A stretch of DNA of 64,000 bases from Verticillium longisporum (GCA_019188255.1 JAETXT010000005.1:5208001-5272000); one strand, 5' to 3'; counted from the stretch's first letter, positions 43,228 to 56,068 are shown. The notes: a model not told the origin generated them from the letters alone. Numbers and translations are program-made.

Positions 43228-46200
43228 ATGGAGGATGCGCAAGAAGCTCAGGTTGCTTTCCTGGACGATTTGTTCAGCTCGAAATTTGCGATACATGACG
43301 TTGTAGAAGACGACTTCTTTTCCTCAGAGGAACGCGAAATCGACACTACGTCTCCTGAAGAAAGTGACAAACAGAGCTCTGAGGATGATCTCGCCGAGCT
43401 CCTCGAACTCATCAACAGCATCAAGCTTCTGCCGGGATCCTCAAAGATCAGCTATGCAACAGCGGGCATGTTCAATGGCGTCAACAGCCATCCCATCGAC
43501 ACGGGGGCCTTCTTTCAAGTACGCAAGCTAGATCAGCCCGGACACAACAGGCAGATAGTGGCCAAGTATCCCAGGCTCGACCCTGCGCGGAAAGGTGGCG
43601 GCATCTCACGCAAGAACATCGAGGCCATCAAGCTGGAGATCCAAGCGCTCTCTCACCAGCCGATTCTTGATCATCCCAACGTTGTAGATCTACTGGGCTT
43701 CTCGTGGGCAAGGATGAGTGCCGCCGAAGAACGCAGCCAGATCGTGCCGGTGTTACTGCTCGAGTTTGCGTCCCATGGCACCTTGCGAGACTACCTGTGC
43801 GATAACGCAACCTCGCCGGCAGAGCGACTTCGGCTGGGAAAAGGTCTAGGTGAAGGGCTTGACGCGCTGCACAAGTCGGGGATTGTCCATGGAGACCTCA
43901 AGCTGGACAACGCTCTAGTTTTCGACCATCCGGATGGCGGCGTCGTAGCGAAGCTAGCAGACTTCGGATCTGCCGTCCAGCTTCTGGAGGGCGGTTACCA
44001 GTACAGAGGCGGAACTCCTCCCTGGACTGCCCCGGAGTGGCGCAAGAGTATTGAGCCTTGGGAGCAGCATGCTGCCGACATTTACTCGTTTGGCCTTCTG
44101 ATCTGGACGTTGTGCCTCGAAGGTAGGAACCCCTTTTCTGGCCTGTCCGCCAACGAAATAGAAGATCGAAAAACGCGCGATGTGACCGAGAGCGATGCTG
44201 TCAAGTCTGTCGCCGACCACTACGAGTTTTTTCGACATAACGTGGAGGTTTCGACTGAGCTGGAGCAATTCGAACTTTACCTCACGTCCGTTATCTGCCC
44301 GCGCAAAGCATTCAGATACACATTGAGGTTCGATACCCACCAGCGGGACCTGGGCGCGGCGTTGTCAGCCCTTTCAGTCGATGACTTCTACAGGTTAGTC
44401 CTCGACAACCTAGTAACGGAACATGCTTGAAATTGAATACTGACCGCCCATGGCTAGTGCAAACGAAGACCAAGATGAGTCGACTTCAAAAGAGTCTCCT
44501 CTGATGTTGAAGGAATACAAGGTCTGTCACCTATTTGCCCAGGACGAAGAAATGGGGCGCATGGGCTGATGTGACGCAGAGCATCAATACATATACCAAA
44601 CTCACCGATATGCCAGAACAGGTACGGCAGTGTCTTTTCCGTAGTTTCACAGCTGCGGTCAACGAGAGTCAGGCGGCCCAGCTCGAAAAGGCTGGGATGT
44701 GCTTCCAACTCGGACTGGCCTGCCTAGATGGGTTCACGAGCTACTGGAGCATTCCTGCGGCCCTTACCTGGCTTGAGAAGGCGGCCACGCTGGGGTCAGA
44801 GGCCGCGCGTGGTGTGATCTATCCCATTTTCTGTGCCACTGCACGATCCAAGGTTGAGCAGGATCCAGAACTAGCCAGTCGCTTGCGAGGCTTCTTGGCC
44901 ACCGCGACTGCCATGGGCTCCAGCAGTGCTAGACGAAGTCTGTTCGAGCTTGATGTAGAGGCTGCTCGCGTTTCCACGGAAGCCTTCAAGGGACGCTTTC
45001 TCCCTGAAGGCATGGGCGCGGCTACCCTGCGACTTGACAAGGAGGTCCTCGAAGCTGTCATCCATCCGCGCTGGCAGGAGGGCCTTTCTCCGGGTCAAAA
45101 AACAAAGTTTCAAGACCAGCGATCAAGAACATACCTCAACCGGAAGAAGGGAAGCATTGTGCATTTCGCCAGCGCATATGGTGTGAACAGGGATGGTTTC
45201 GAGGCATTTCTAGACTTGGAGAAACCTGATGTAAACGCGAAGGACGCTGATGGAAACACACCGCTGTTGATGGCGATGCGCCCAGGGCATGCACACCTGG
45301 CACTGGCACTTCTTCGTTACGGAGCCGATCCCAACGCTTCGAATAACCTGGGACAGAGAGCCTGTCATTGGGCTATCCATGTCGATGACCAAGGATTACT
45401 GGAAGAACTCATCTCTGTCATGGTTAGTAAAGGCGCAGATCTCGAGGCCGTTGCCAAGCGAACAGATGTCAGCGACGGCCAAATCTACAGACAGGAGCAG
45501 TACGAGGGCACGCCCCTATTCTGGGCCGTTGTTGAAGGCAGGGAAGATGTCATCTCGGCCTTGCTAAAGAACGGAGCTTGCCCTACCACTCCCGGCACAT
45601 ACATGAGCCCCTTTGATCTTGCTGTGGGGTACAATGCCTGGCGAACCATCAGGCTCTTTTCTCAGCACGCTCAACATCCCATCACATCGCGGATTGTCGG
45701 GCCTACGCGGAGTGAGAATATAGGTGGCTCTCTCGAGATAATTACAGAGGACTGGGTCTCTTTCGCCATGTGCTGCTTCCCGCGCCATTACCACATGATG
45801 AGGCATGGCCACTCTTATGGGGATGCGCTCAAACTCACCTTGGTGGAACTCAGGAGAGCCAAGCTTCTCGAAAACGACGTACTAGGACCACTTCGCAAAG
45901 CCCTTCAGAGTGGAGGACCGATGGTAGACGACTTATTATGGTATCAGAGCTGCAGAATGAGGCCCGTCTCGTCATGGGATCTTGCCGAGATGTTCATTGA
46001 CGAGGCCTCTCACATCAGCCCGGATGCGGCGTCGATCCTGCTGGACGGGATTGCCGCCGATGAGGGAAATGGCCCCTTGCCAGATCTGACTCCTCTCCTC
46101 TTCACATACCCCAGCTCTCACCGTGCCGAGGTTGGAATATTTTCGAGATTGCTAGATTTGATCAACCCAGCGTCGGTCGACATTCCAGATGTACACGGAG

Positions 46201-47603
46201 TGACATCATACCGTCATGTTACCCCCTTTATGCTGGCGGTCCTTGGTGGCGCCTTTGAGTTCGCGACGGAGCTTCTGATAAGAGGAGCGGACCCGAACTT
46301 CGAGACTGCTCAAGTCAACACGTCTGGAACAGCGTCGGTCAAAGTCAACATCCTCCACCTTCTGATCTTGGTAAACGAGGATACGTCTCTGGCTGGACTC
46401 CGATATCTACTTGAGCCGCAACACCCCTTTCACGACCGCAAGCCGGACTTTGTTGTTTGTAAAGAACTGGGCTTGACAGCGCTTACATATGCCGCGAGGT
46501 GGGGGAACACAATCTTGTTCAATTACCTTTTCGATCATTTTCACTCCAGCGAAGCGCTGGATATGCGGGGGCTCAACTACGGTGACACGGCGCTGCACAC
46601 AGCCGCCATTCATGGCAACTACGACGTGGCTGTGGCTCTGGTCAACCGAGGCGCTAAAATCAACGTCCTTGCACATGCGGAGGACGGGAAGCTCATGTCG
46701 CCACTGGACTTTTGCTACGACACGGACACTTACAGCACAAATATCCCCCGCACAAGCAGACATTGGGAAGGTCTCTGGGTCGCGCGGCTTCGTACAGCCA
46801 AGTTCCTTGCTGGCAGGGGCGGAAGGATGCTGGTACGCCATGCCATGCCCATTGCCTTCCATTTCCTGGTACACGCCTGCTCGGGGAACTGGTCAAGGCT
46901 GTTCGCGGAAGAGTTGGAGCAGACTCCCGAAGACGTCAAAACGCAGGAGCACCTGGACACATTGCTGTTTCGAGCTGCCGACTCTGGCAGCGAGGACGTT
47001 GTGAGTCTCCTTATCGACGCCGGAGCCTGCGTCAATGCCCGGTCGGCGCGTGGACAGACGCCGCTCCATCGGGCGGCCCAGCGTGGGTACATGTATGTTG
47101 CCAGGGTGCTCGTCCAGCGCGGTGCGGACGTGAGGCTCCGTGACGACAAGAGCCGGACAGCAGCTGTGCAGGCCTTCACCCACGATCACGACAGCTTGGT
47201 TATGTATCTCCTGGCTCAAGGGTCGCCTCGGGACCTTCCGACCATGACCGAGGTGCCGTACACTGTGGATTATCTGGATCGACGGACGAACACGAACTCT
47301 GCACAGTCGATCATCGCTACAGTATGCTTCTTGCATCCGCCCAGGTCAGAGGAACCGGGGGCGAGTGCAGAGGAAGCTGACGGAACGAGCTACTGGGTGC
47401 TGAGGGTGCGCCGACCAGTTGAGGGCGGTGATGAGGAGAACCCTTCGCTGGTCATGAAGGGTAGCAAAGAGAACGAGAGGTTGTTGATCAATATGAGAGG
47501 CGAAGGTTTCCAGGCGGCCTGGAAAGCGGCGCAAGAGCGAGCTAACAAGAGCGGGCCAGCATCGAGAAGGAACGAGCAGGATGATACTTCCGACAATTAT
47601 TAG
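43228..47603 (+). CDS. protein kinase-Sel1-ankyrin fusion protein
   Basis: Three exons, 43228..44393, 44458..44521 and 44580..47603, giving 1,417 residues. The introns (64 and 58 bp; the second is GTCTGT...GACGCAG) join two long open frames without loss of frame. The kinase domain is about residues 85-350: Lys113 in VAK, Glu137, HGDLKLDN (221-228, with Asp223, Lys225, Asn228), DFG (245-247) and APE (268-270), so catalysis is likely, though the HRD Arg is Gly. Residues about 448-537 look like Sel1/TPR helices (FQLGLACLDG, LTWLEKAATLGSEAA). Ankyrin repeats follow at about 600-700, 940-1120 and 1200-1290. Kinase plus ankyrin is the layout of RIPK4. No membrane segment is seen. It is divergent from the ankyrin-only gene. 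Confidence 0.85.
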
Positions 47604-48560
47604 CGAGAGGGAGTCAAATCGTGTGTTGGAACACTGCGGAACCAAACTGAACAACCGCCAATTTCATGACGAATTCTCAGCTTTGTTTTATTGACTTGCA
47701 TCAAGGCAAGTAGGCAGCTTGTTTCCCCTGAGATGGGTCGTGATCACGTTCTAGGTGGCTTTCGGTGATGATGTGACAGCTCCCTACATAAGGTCCCTTG
47801 AAAAAGGAAAGCATAATCGGCATCAATAGCTCAGCTCCCTCGTCAGGATGGCAGGAGCAGGCCGTGGGAAGGAGGTGCACGGACCATTCGATTGACGGCT
47901 GCCTTGCGCTTTCCTCCCTCGGAAGGTACCTAGGTAGGTTTGGTGGTCTGCAGGCCGCCTACCCGACCTGCCCAAGACTCCACGTGCTGAGACGTTCTGA
48001 GTTTGGGCGTTCTCGGGGCTGAGTCGGGCTTGCGCATGATGGTAATGGTGATGAATGCATCGACTCGGCGATTTTCTTTCTTTCTTTGATTTCCTGGCCT
48101 ACTCCTCTTTCCATCACTCCCAGTGGGCCGCGCAAATGTGTCGTGGCCACTTCGAAGCTTTTTTTTCGTATTCATCACCTTTTCAGCATTTTAACGACGC
48201 CGGACTTTGCCCGAGTAGAAGCTTCCTCGCTTCATTGAGACCCCTGTCTATTTCCGGTTAGGACGTGCGCGTCCCCGTGGTTTGGCTTGTCCTTCACCAA
48301 CTCGACTTCGCCCCCCCGTTTCTGTCAGTAGGGCGTTCTCGTTCTTGTCTTCCCTTTCCCATCGCCCATTCTGCAGCGCCCATCCCACTCCCCCGCCCTT
48401 CTCTTGCGATACGCGCAGCCGGGAAGAAATAACGAGCCGCTTCCTGATTACCATCTATCCAGTCGCGCATCGTCTTGACCGGCGATCGTCACCCTCGACC
48501 TCGTCTGCGACCCTGAGTACGAATCAGACTCCCCTCAAAGAACCCGAGCTCTCTACCACC
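47604..48560. other. intergenic region with a CCTAGGTAGG motif
   Basis: 957 bp. GGTACCTAGGTAGGT lies at about 47926-47940. C/T-rich sequence from 48060 to 48550 is typical of a promoter and 5' UTR for the CYSTM gene. No gene is seen. Confidence 0.5.
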
Positions 48561-48984
48561 ATGTCTAAACCCGAAGATCATCCTCCCGCCTACGGCGCCG
48601 GCGCTGGCCCTCAAGCCCCTCAACAGGCCTACGGTGGTTACCAGTCCACACCTCCTCCCGGCCACGACCCCAACCAGGGCTACTACCCTCCTCCCAACGG
48701 ACCCGACATGGGCGGCCAGCCGTACTACGGCTCTCCCGGTCCCCAGGGCAGCCCCTATCCCCCACCCGGCGGTCCTGGTGGCTACGGTCCCCCGCCCCCG
48801 GCATGTACAACAGCCCCCGCCCGGCCAGATGTACGGACCTCCTCAGGGCGGTCCCTACCCACCGCAGGGCGGCTACTACCAGGACAACCGTAACAACAAC
48901 CGCGGTGGCGGCGCCGGTACGGGCATCCTCGCCGGTCTCGCTGGTGCGCTGGCGTGTTGCTGCTGCTTGGACTGCATGTTCTAA
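48561..48984 (+). CDS. CYSTM-family Pro/Gly/Tyr-rich tail-anchored protein (two single-base frameshifts)
   Basis: Starts MSKPEDHPPAYGAG and runs through PPGHDPNQGYYPPPNGPDM-type repeats. The C-terminus reads GILAGLAGALACCCCLDCMF, the cysteine-rich transmembrane module of small stress-tolerance proteins, which inserts in membranes and is often palmitoylated. To join them, the frame must shift twice: near the C/G run 48794-48801 and in the C run 48814-48818, each by one missing base. No GT..AG pair serves. The product would be about 141 residues. The alternating PPG/PPQ region makes homopolymer errors likely. Confidence 0.78.
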
Positions 48985-51805
48985 GTTGGCACACGCTGCT
49001 GGCGAGAAATAGTGTGTGTGAGGGCGGCCGCGGCTTCTATATTCGTTCGACAGAGTGGAACCAATACGCGGCCCCCCCTCGCGACGTCGCATCACCAGAC
49101 ATGGGGACAATCAGTTACAACTTGTTCTTTTCTGCTTTCGGTCCACCGGCGTCAAGGAATTGCAATGTTTGCGCGGTACAATACAGAAAGGGGCAGGCAG
49201 AAACGAGGGGAATCGGAGCAAGCAGAGAGGAAGCTGCTGCTGAACATTTCGCGCGTGTGGATAGAGCCCCAGCACGACGGTTCACGGTTCCTGGGGAGGC
49301 GCTGTGTAGGATGTCTTTTTTTTCCGTAGGCTTGGTTGTAATCGTTGCAGGGCGCGCGTTGGAGGAAGCATTACACATCTTCGCGCCTGCAAGTGGCCCG
49401 TCGAGCCCTTCGGCAAATAATTCCATACCCTTGTTTGTCAATCACTTCATATGGATATGTGCATGCATGGTATTCTACCTTGATTTCTTCGCAGACCACC
49501 GGTGTATGGCAGCTTGAGCTGGGGGGCCGCGAGAAACCAGGAAGGTTGGTGTTTCTGATCTGTAGTCGTGGTGGTCAACAGTGACAACAAATATTTTCAA
49601 GAAGATGTACATCTGTCAGCTGCTACAGTCATCAGACAGGATAGCCGATCTGGAAATAGTGATCGAGGTATCGAACATTGCAGTTGGGTTCTTTTCGAGA
49701 GCTTGCTACAATACGGAACGCCGCGAACCTGTTTCAATACAAAGCTATATTATATGAGAATCAACCACCTAATCTGGGTGCTCTTTGATTCATCAGCCAA
49801 TTTGTAGTTTCTGCAAACCAAGAGAGGAGTTGCGCACCTCCTCATACACAATACGTCCACGATGCATCTGTGTCAATGGAAACGTCCTCACATGCATGTT
49901 GGTGACGGCGACGTGGTTGAGGGTCAGCTGTTCCCCGCCACGCCACACTGAGGTCGGTAGAGACTTGGCATTTGCTGACCTAATACACTGCAATCGTCAT
50001 GTGAAGGCACGGAATGATCGGTGGAAGGATGCCAATCCAGACAGCGATCTGGGAATGGTAGCATTCTACCCGATCTGGGCTGCATATTTGTGTACCTCTT
50101 GGGCGTAGATTGTCTATTGCGACATCGTGATGAAGATGATTGACGATGAGGACTCTCAGAGCACTATGTTTCTAGACAACACAGTTTGGGGCGATACGTG
50201 TGTCACGCAATCGTCCCAGCCGTTGATGCACATCGTAGATGAGCGTAAAGATATTCAAAGAGACATACCCACCCAGAGCTAGATCACGGTGCTCCTTGCC
50301 TACAACGAGATGCAGCAGTCCTCCCGAGTAACGAGCGTTGGCGTCATGGTGCGCGTCAACATGCCTGAGCGGCCCTGAGATGCCGAAGGGGCGTTAGGAA
50401 TGTGGCCATTAAGGTTGGGCAGCATCAAGTGACACCCTGATTGCTGCTAGAGTGGCTGATCAGTGTCTGTATCAACGGTACCGTACCAGCAGACGGCTGT
50501 AACCTAGAAGCGTTTCTTGCTGAGAAACACGCGATATTTCTTTTCCTGATGTATTGTCTTGGACAGTGAGTACAGCTTTCCAATCTCCCGATCGGCAGTC
50601 CTCCTCAGCACTGAGTCGGCAAGCGAAAAGTTAAACCAGGGAGCGAGAGGTTGTAACGGAAGCGCGGGCGGGCATGGCGGGCGATGCCATCTCGCTAGCC
50701 TATTTGATACCCACTTATCTCGGGTTCGGAAACGATACGACCATGTCTGCTGTGAGGTTCCACCACCAGCGCATCGCCCGGCTTTTGCTTCGACTTGAGG
50801 TCGGCAGGGGTCCTGAAGACGTGGCGATTCACTGACCTAGCACGCCTGACAGGCGTGACATGGGGCTCTGGCGGGCGCCACCAAGGTAACATTTTGGGCG
50901 GGCACAACTGGTTCTAGACCTGCCAAGGTCGAATCTTGAATTTGACAGAAGCGCGCGTCGGATCTATTTCAGGTTGTCAAAGGGTGGCCTAGAGTTGGCC
51001 TGTGTCCAGCAAAGGCAACGAAGGCGGTTAGTTAAAGCCCGGCTCTTTGACGAACCAGAAGGGTATGGAGGGCGCTGTGCAGGCCAAAGGGTGCAGTGCC
51101 ATGTTTCGGACAAACGTCTCCAGGGCCAATGAAGCCGCTGATGTCACTGACCCCAGTTGTTCTTTCCAAGATTTGGTCCCTGGTCGCGTCGGATGGCCAA
51201 TCAATGTGCCCAGATCCACTTCCCAAAAGACCAAGAGCACCCGGCGCGACGATTCAGTGGGTTCCTTCATGGTCTATCTACGGTAGGTACGTCTGGCTCA
51301 CAGGCAGAGTCGCACCGCATCGCCAGGAGCTCTGTGCCATCCATGCCTCCGAAGAGGAGGCCTGGGGAATGACGAACTGGCCGCCGGTGACGACGATCCC
51401 CTCTTGAATTCCCTCCGTCCCTATGAAACTCCGCCTTTCCTACATTTTGGCTCCCTCCTTCTCCCCACACCTACCACCCAGATCGTCGACCTTGTTTCTA
51501 TCTTTTAGCGATCATTGTGTGTTTAAGGCATTTGCACCCAGTGTTCCATTGGCACGCGGCCATTCTCTCGGAGTGTATAGTCACCCATCCACCTACCTTG
51601 AGAAAAAAGAATCGACGGCACAATACTCATCTCCGCTTCCATTGCGCACCTCCGAACACGCTCCTGGCTCAGCAGGCTCACGACAACCCACAAACATTAG
51701 GACACAGTCGGCATTCTTCCTCCTTCCAACGATAGCACCGCAAAGCCCGTCAACCAGGTTAGAGCAAGATCTGCTTGACCCTGGGGCTTGTCTCCTGCAG
51801 CGATC
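48985..51805. other. large intergenic region
   Basis: 2.8 kb between plus-strand genes. No protein gene or tRNA is recognised; the open frames of 60-190 residues do not resemble proteins. The end (51420-51800), C/T-rich and likely the 5' UTR of RSN1, is the only region with a promoter-like look. Confidence 0.5.
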
Positions 51806-54800
51806 ATGGCGGACGAGCCATCCCAGGGCGCGCCTGGCAGCGCCGAATCAAGAGCAGGCACAGGACTCAATGCTTTCCTGGCAGCCTTGGCGGCCTCCGT
51901 GATCATTTTCGCCGTCCAAATCAGCATCTTTCTCCTACTACGGAATAAACTCGCCCGCATCTTGTCAGTCCTCTTTCTCTCTCCCTAGTGAATGGTCCAT
52001 ATTCTAATTGATGGCATGGTAGTAAACCAAAAACGTATCTCGCCCCCGAGCGCGAACGAACAGACCCACCGCCACGGAATCCTGTACAACTCATCAAAAC
52101 GTTATGGACCTTCAGCGACCGCGACATTATCAGACGGTGCGGCTTAGATGCCTACTTCTTCCTACGATTTCTCAAGACGTTGCTCATCATCTTCGTCCCC
52201 ATGATGTGTATTCTGATACCCATTCTGGTTCCCATCAACTATATCGGCGGCGAGGGCCAGGACGTCATTGGCGGTCGTCCGAAGGGGCAGAACAGCACGA
52301 GCGGCAACAACAGACAAACCGGCCCCCCGCGAGGCCTTGACACTCTTACCATGTCCAACATTTCACGCGAGAATTCAAGTCGGTACTGGGCCCATCTGAT
52401 CATGGCAATTTTGGTCATTTCCTGGGTATGCGTCGTCTTCTACTTCGAACTCCGCGTCTATATCAAGATTCGCCAAGATCACTAGACAACCGCTGAACAT
52501 CGCCTCCGTGCTTCCGCCTCAACTTTCCTCGACTACAACGTGCCGCCAAATTCGCTCTCCGAAGAAGCTATCAGGGGTCTGATTGACGTCTTCCCGGGCG
52601 GCATTCGCCATGTCTGGCTCAACAGAGACTTGGGCCAGCTCCTGGAAAAGATCGAGCTTCGTACTCAGATTCACCGACAGCTCGAGTCGGCGGAAACGGA
52701 TCTCATCAAGATGGCCAAGAAGAATCAACTCAAGCAGAGGAAAAAGGACGAGAAGAAAGCCCGCAAGGCATCTCATGGCAAGGCGCCCACCAAGGCCGAC
52801 ATGGAGCTCAGACGCAAACAAGAAGACGCCGCAGCGCATCAAATGGCTGAAGCGGGACAGGGCGTGAGTTCTGGCGCGCACGAAGAGGTGCCACATGACG
52901 TCAGTGAAGCGGTCGACCAGCACCAGCAGAGCGGAAACCGACGAAACAGCCATGTCCACATTGACGGCGACGACAGGCCAGAGCATGAGATCGAGAACGG
53001 GAGCTTTGGCTTCGGCTTGCTAGGCGGCGGCCTGGAGAAGGTCGGGCAAGGCCTTCGTGGCGGTGTGGGCAAGGCCGGTATGGGCTTCAAGGCGCTCGGC
53101 CATGATGTTGAAGACGGTGTCAATACCACCAACGGCTTCATGAGAATCAATTCACCGGGCGCTGGCGAAAACGCTACATACACCCGAGGGTCTGCCGACC
53201 ACGCACGCATCCAGGCTGTGAGGGAAGAGAACGTTCGACCAGGAACTACCGACAGCGCCGAGTGCCACTCGAGGACAACAGATGCGGCTGAGAGAGTGCA
53301 CAGCACTCATTCGCGCGACGCATCGGACACATCACAGATTGTCAAGGCCTTCTCCAACTATGACACTACTGCAAACGGCAACACTATCCGCAAGGTCAGT
53401 AACCTGAACAACCTATACGACAATGAGAAACGGCAATGGTATCAGTTCTGGCGAGCTCCTCCCGGCGGATTCGCGTCGCCTGTCCCTCAAATGCAAGAGG
53501 GGTCCGAATTTCCATTTGGTCAGAAAAAGACTCCCAAAACTTTCGCTGGGCGCGTCAAATCGTGGATCCCAGGGATGGGTGATGACGAATTGCCCGCCAT
53601 TGAGTATGACCCTGCTTCGTACTCTGGCAAAGACTACCAGGCCACCGATGGCCTTGGCGAACCGGATGCTGCTTGGCGCAAATACGTCAAGCCCAGCAAG
53701 CGACCCAGGCATCGTCTCCCGCGATGGGGTTTCCCACTTGGCTTGCATGGCTTACCTTTGGCAAAAAGGTCGACACAATCTACTGGTGCCGAACGGAGCT
53801 TGCGCGTCTCAACCTGGAGATTCGTGAAGATCAGGCGCACCCTGAGCGCTACCCACTCATGAATTCAGCGTTTATTCAGTTTAATGAGCAAATCTCGGCT
53901 CACATGGCCTGCCAAAGTCTGATTCACCATCTGCCCAAGCAAATGGCACCCCGCGTCAACGAAGTCTCGCCTAACGATGTCATATGGAGCAACATGGCGA
54001 TCAAGTGGTGGGACGAGTGGTTCCGAACCGGAGCTGTCACCTTGCTCATCACGGCCATGGTCATCTTCTGGGCTGTCCCAGTTGCTTGGACGGCTGCGCT
54101 TGCCAACATTGATAAGCTCACTTCCATATCATGGCTCCGGTGGATCGAGAATAACAACACGGTTTACCAGATCGCTGGTGGTATCGCTGGTATTCTTCCG
54201 CCTCTCATCCTTGCCCTTGTTCTCATCCTGGTCCCCATCCTGCTGGACTTGCTCGCCGACTTCAAGGGCGCCAAGACGGGCGCGCAGAAGACGGAATTCG
54301 TACAGCGTTTCTACTTCATGTTTCTCTTCGTCCAAGTCTTCCTTGTTGTCTCAGTTGCCAGTTTCTTCGCCGGCGCTGCAGACGAATTGTTTGCCAACCT
54401 GCAGAAATTCAACGAAGTCGACTACATCTGGACAGTGCTAGCAGACAATCTGCCTCAGGCTGCAAACTACTTCTTCTCGTACATGATACTCCAGGCGCTG
54501 TCATCCAGCTCCGGTGCGCTGCTCCAGATTGGTGCTCTTCTGGTTTGGTACGTGCTGGCGAAGATACTGGATACAACAGCACGCAACAAGTGGACTCGTA
54601 ACACAACTCTCAGTGGCATCAAATGGGGCCATCTCTTCCCCGTTTACACCAACTTTGCCTGTATTGGGCTTATCTACTCGGTCACTGCGCCCCTCATCAA
54701 TATTTTTGCCTGCATTACCTTTGGCCTTCTTCTGCTGGCTCAGAAGTATTGTCTGCTCTATGTCGTGCGTGCCGGGATCGACACTGGCGGTGTGTTGTAT

Positions 54801-55661
54801 CCACGAGCGATCAACCAGCTGTTCACCGGGCTGTATGTCATGGAGCTCAGCATGGCTGGCATGTTCTTCGTTGCTAGAGATGAGAACAACCGACCCCAGC
54901 AGCCCCAAGCCATCATCATGTTGGTCACTGTTGGTCTTACCATTTGCTACCAAGTCTTACTAAATCGGTCTTTCTCCCCGCTCTTCCGCTATCTGCCGGT
55001 GACGGGTGAAGACGAAGCCGCGATTCGAGACGAGGTCTTCCACCAGGAGCAGCTTCGACGATTTGGCATGGTCGAAGAGACTGATCAGGACACTGACGGC
55101 GCTGATGCCGAGAAACGCCAGGATGGGAGCATCGGCGACTCTCGTGGCAGAGAAGACGACGAGATTGAGCTTCAGGGACTTTCACGCAACGATACGAAGA
55201 AACGAGGATACAACCCTGTCAAGGGCGTTCGCAACTTGGCGGTCAAGGGAGGCCAAGGTCTTCGCAATGTTGCTACATGGAAGAAAGTGGAAGCGCCCTC
55301 GGCCGTGAGAAATGCGGCGTACTATCGCAGACATCAACGTCAGAAAGATCTGGAGGCTCAGCGTGCCATTGGAGAAGCGCTGTACGGGGGCGTCGCCGAC
55401 GAGATTGAGGATTTGATGCCTGAAGAGAGGAATGCACTGGTGCAGGAATCATTTAAGCATACGGCACTTCGAGCCCGCATGCCGACTGTCTGGATTCCTC
55501 GCGATGACCTGGGTGTCAGCGACGACGAAATTCGGTTGACGAGAGAGTATACCGAAAACATCCACATCAGCAACGAGGGAACCGCATTGGATAGTGAGGT
55601 ACGGGTGGTATACGGGCGGAATCCTCCTGACTTCTCAGAGGTTGATCTGATTGACCTCTAA
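51806..55661 (+). CDS. RSN1/CSC1-type membrane channel (in-frame TAG and one frameshift)
   Basis: Exon 1 is 51806..51963 and exon 2 starts at 52023 (59-bp intron, GTCAGT...GGTAG). The family (CSC1/OSCA, hyperosmolarity-gated calcium channels, and Rsn1/Phm7) is shown by KPKTYLAPERERTDPPP, then CGLDAYFFLRFLKTLLIIF, and later GKKVDTIYWCRTELARLN, then MNSAFIQFNEQISAHMACQ and a block of about eight membrane helices (54000-54960). Two lesions: TAG at 52483-52485 within IRQDH*TTAEHR, a conserved stretch after a membrane helix, and a one-base loss in 53715-53770 (after RPRHRLP). Reading through both gives about 1,265 residues. The long acidic insert (52800-53400) lies in the cytosolic domain. It is either a real pseudogene or contains sequence errors. 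Confidence 0.85.
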
Positions 55662-56068
55662 GCGGGCAATTGCAGTTTCTTACTTCACGACACGACGACG
55701 AGTTTGGCCTTTTCAGCATTTCGCGTTACAGACGGGCCAAGCAATTCTTGACAGGGTACCACAGTCTGTTTGAGCATACTTATACCCCGGCGCATGGGGT
55801 GTTTCATAGCATACATAGCAACAGGATGATCTATTTGATTTTCTTTGACTTCAAGATGATTACAAACTCACAAAAGTTCGTTCGGCATTTGATTCGGCAG
55901 CGCCCGCATACGACGCAATTAATCATGACGTGATGGATCATATCCCCCGCACGAGATTCCCGATGAACCTGTCGTCCTTCGCCTCACACGTTCAACATTG
56001 TCCTCTTCATCCGCCATTTATTAAAACATTAAATATCGATTGTCGGTCTCGGAGCACGAATCGCTACG
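55662..56068. other. intergenic region
   Basis: 407 bp between plus-strand genes; nothing recognisable. Confidence 0.5.

Noticed and set aside
44522..44541. Very short intron GTCTGT...CCCAG in the kinase-ankyrin gene
   Set aside because: About 20 bp, too short for splicing; the 58-bp option ending GACGCAG restores frame.
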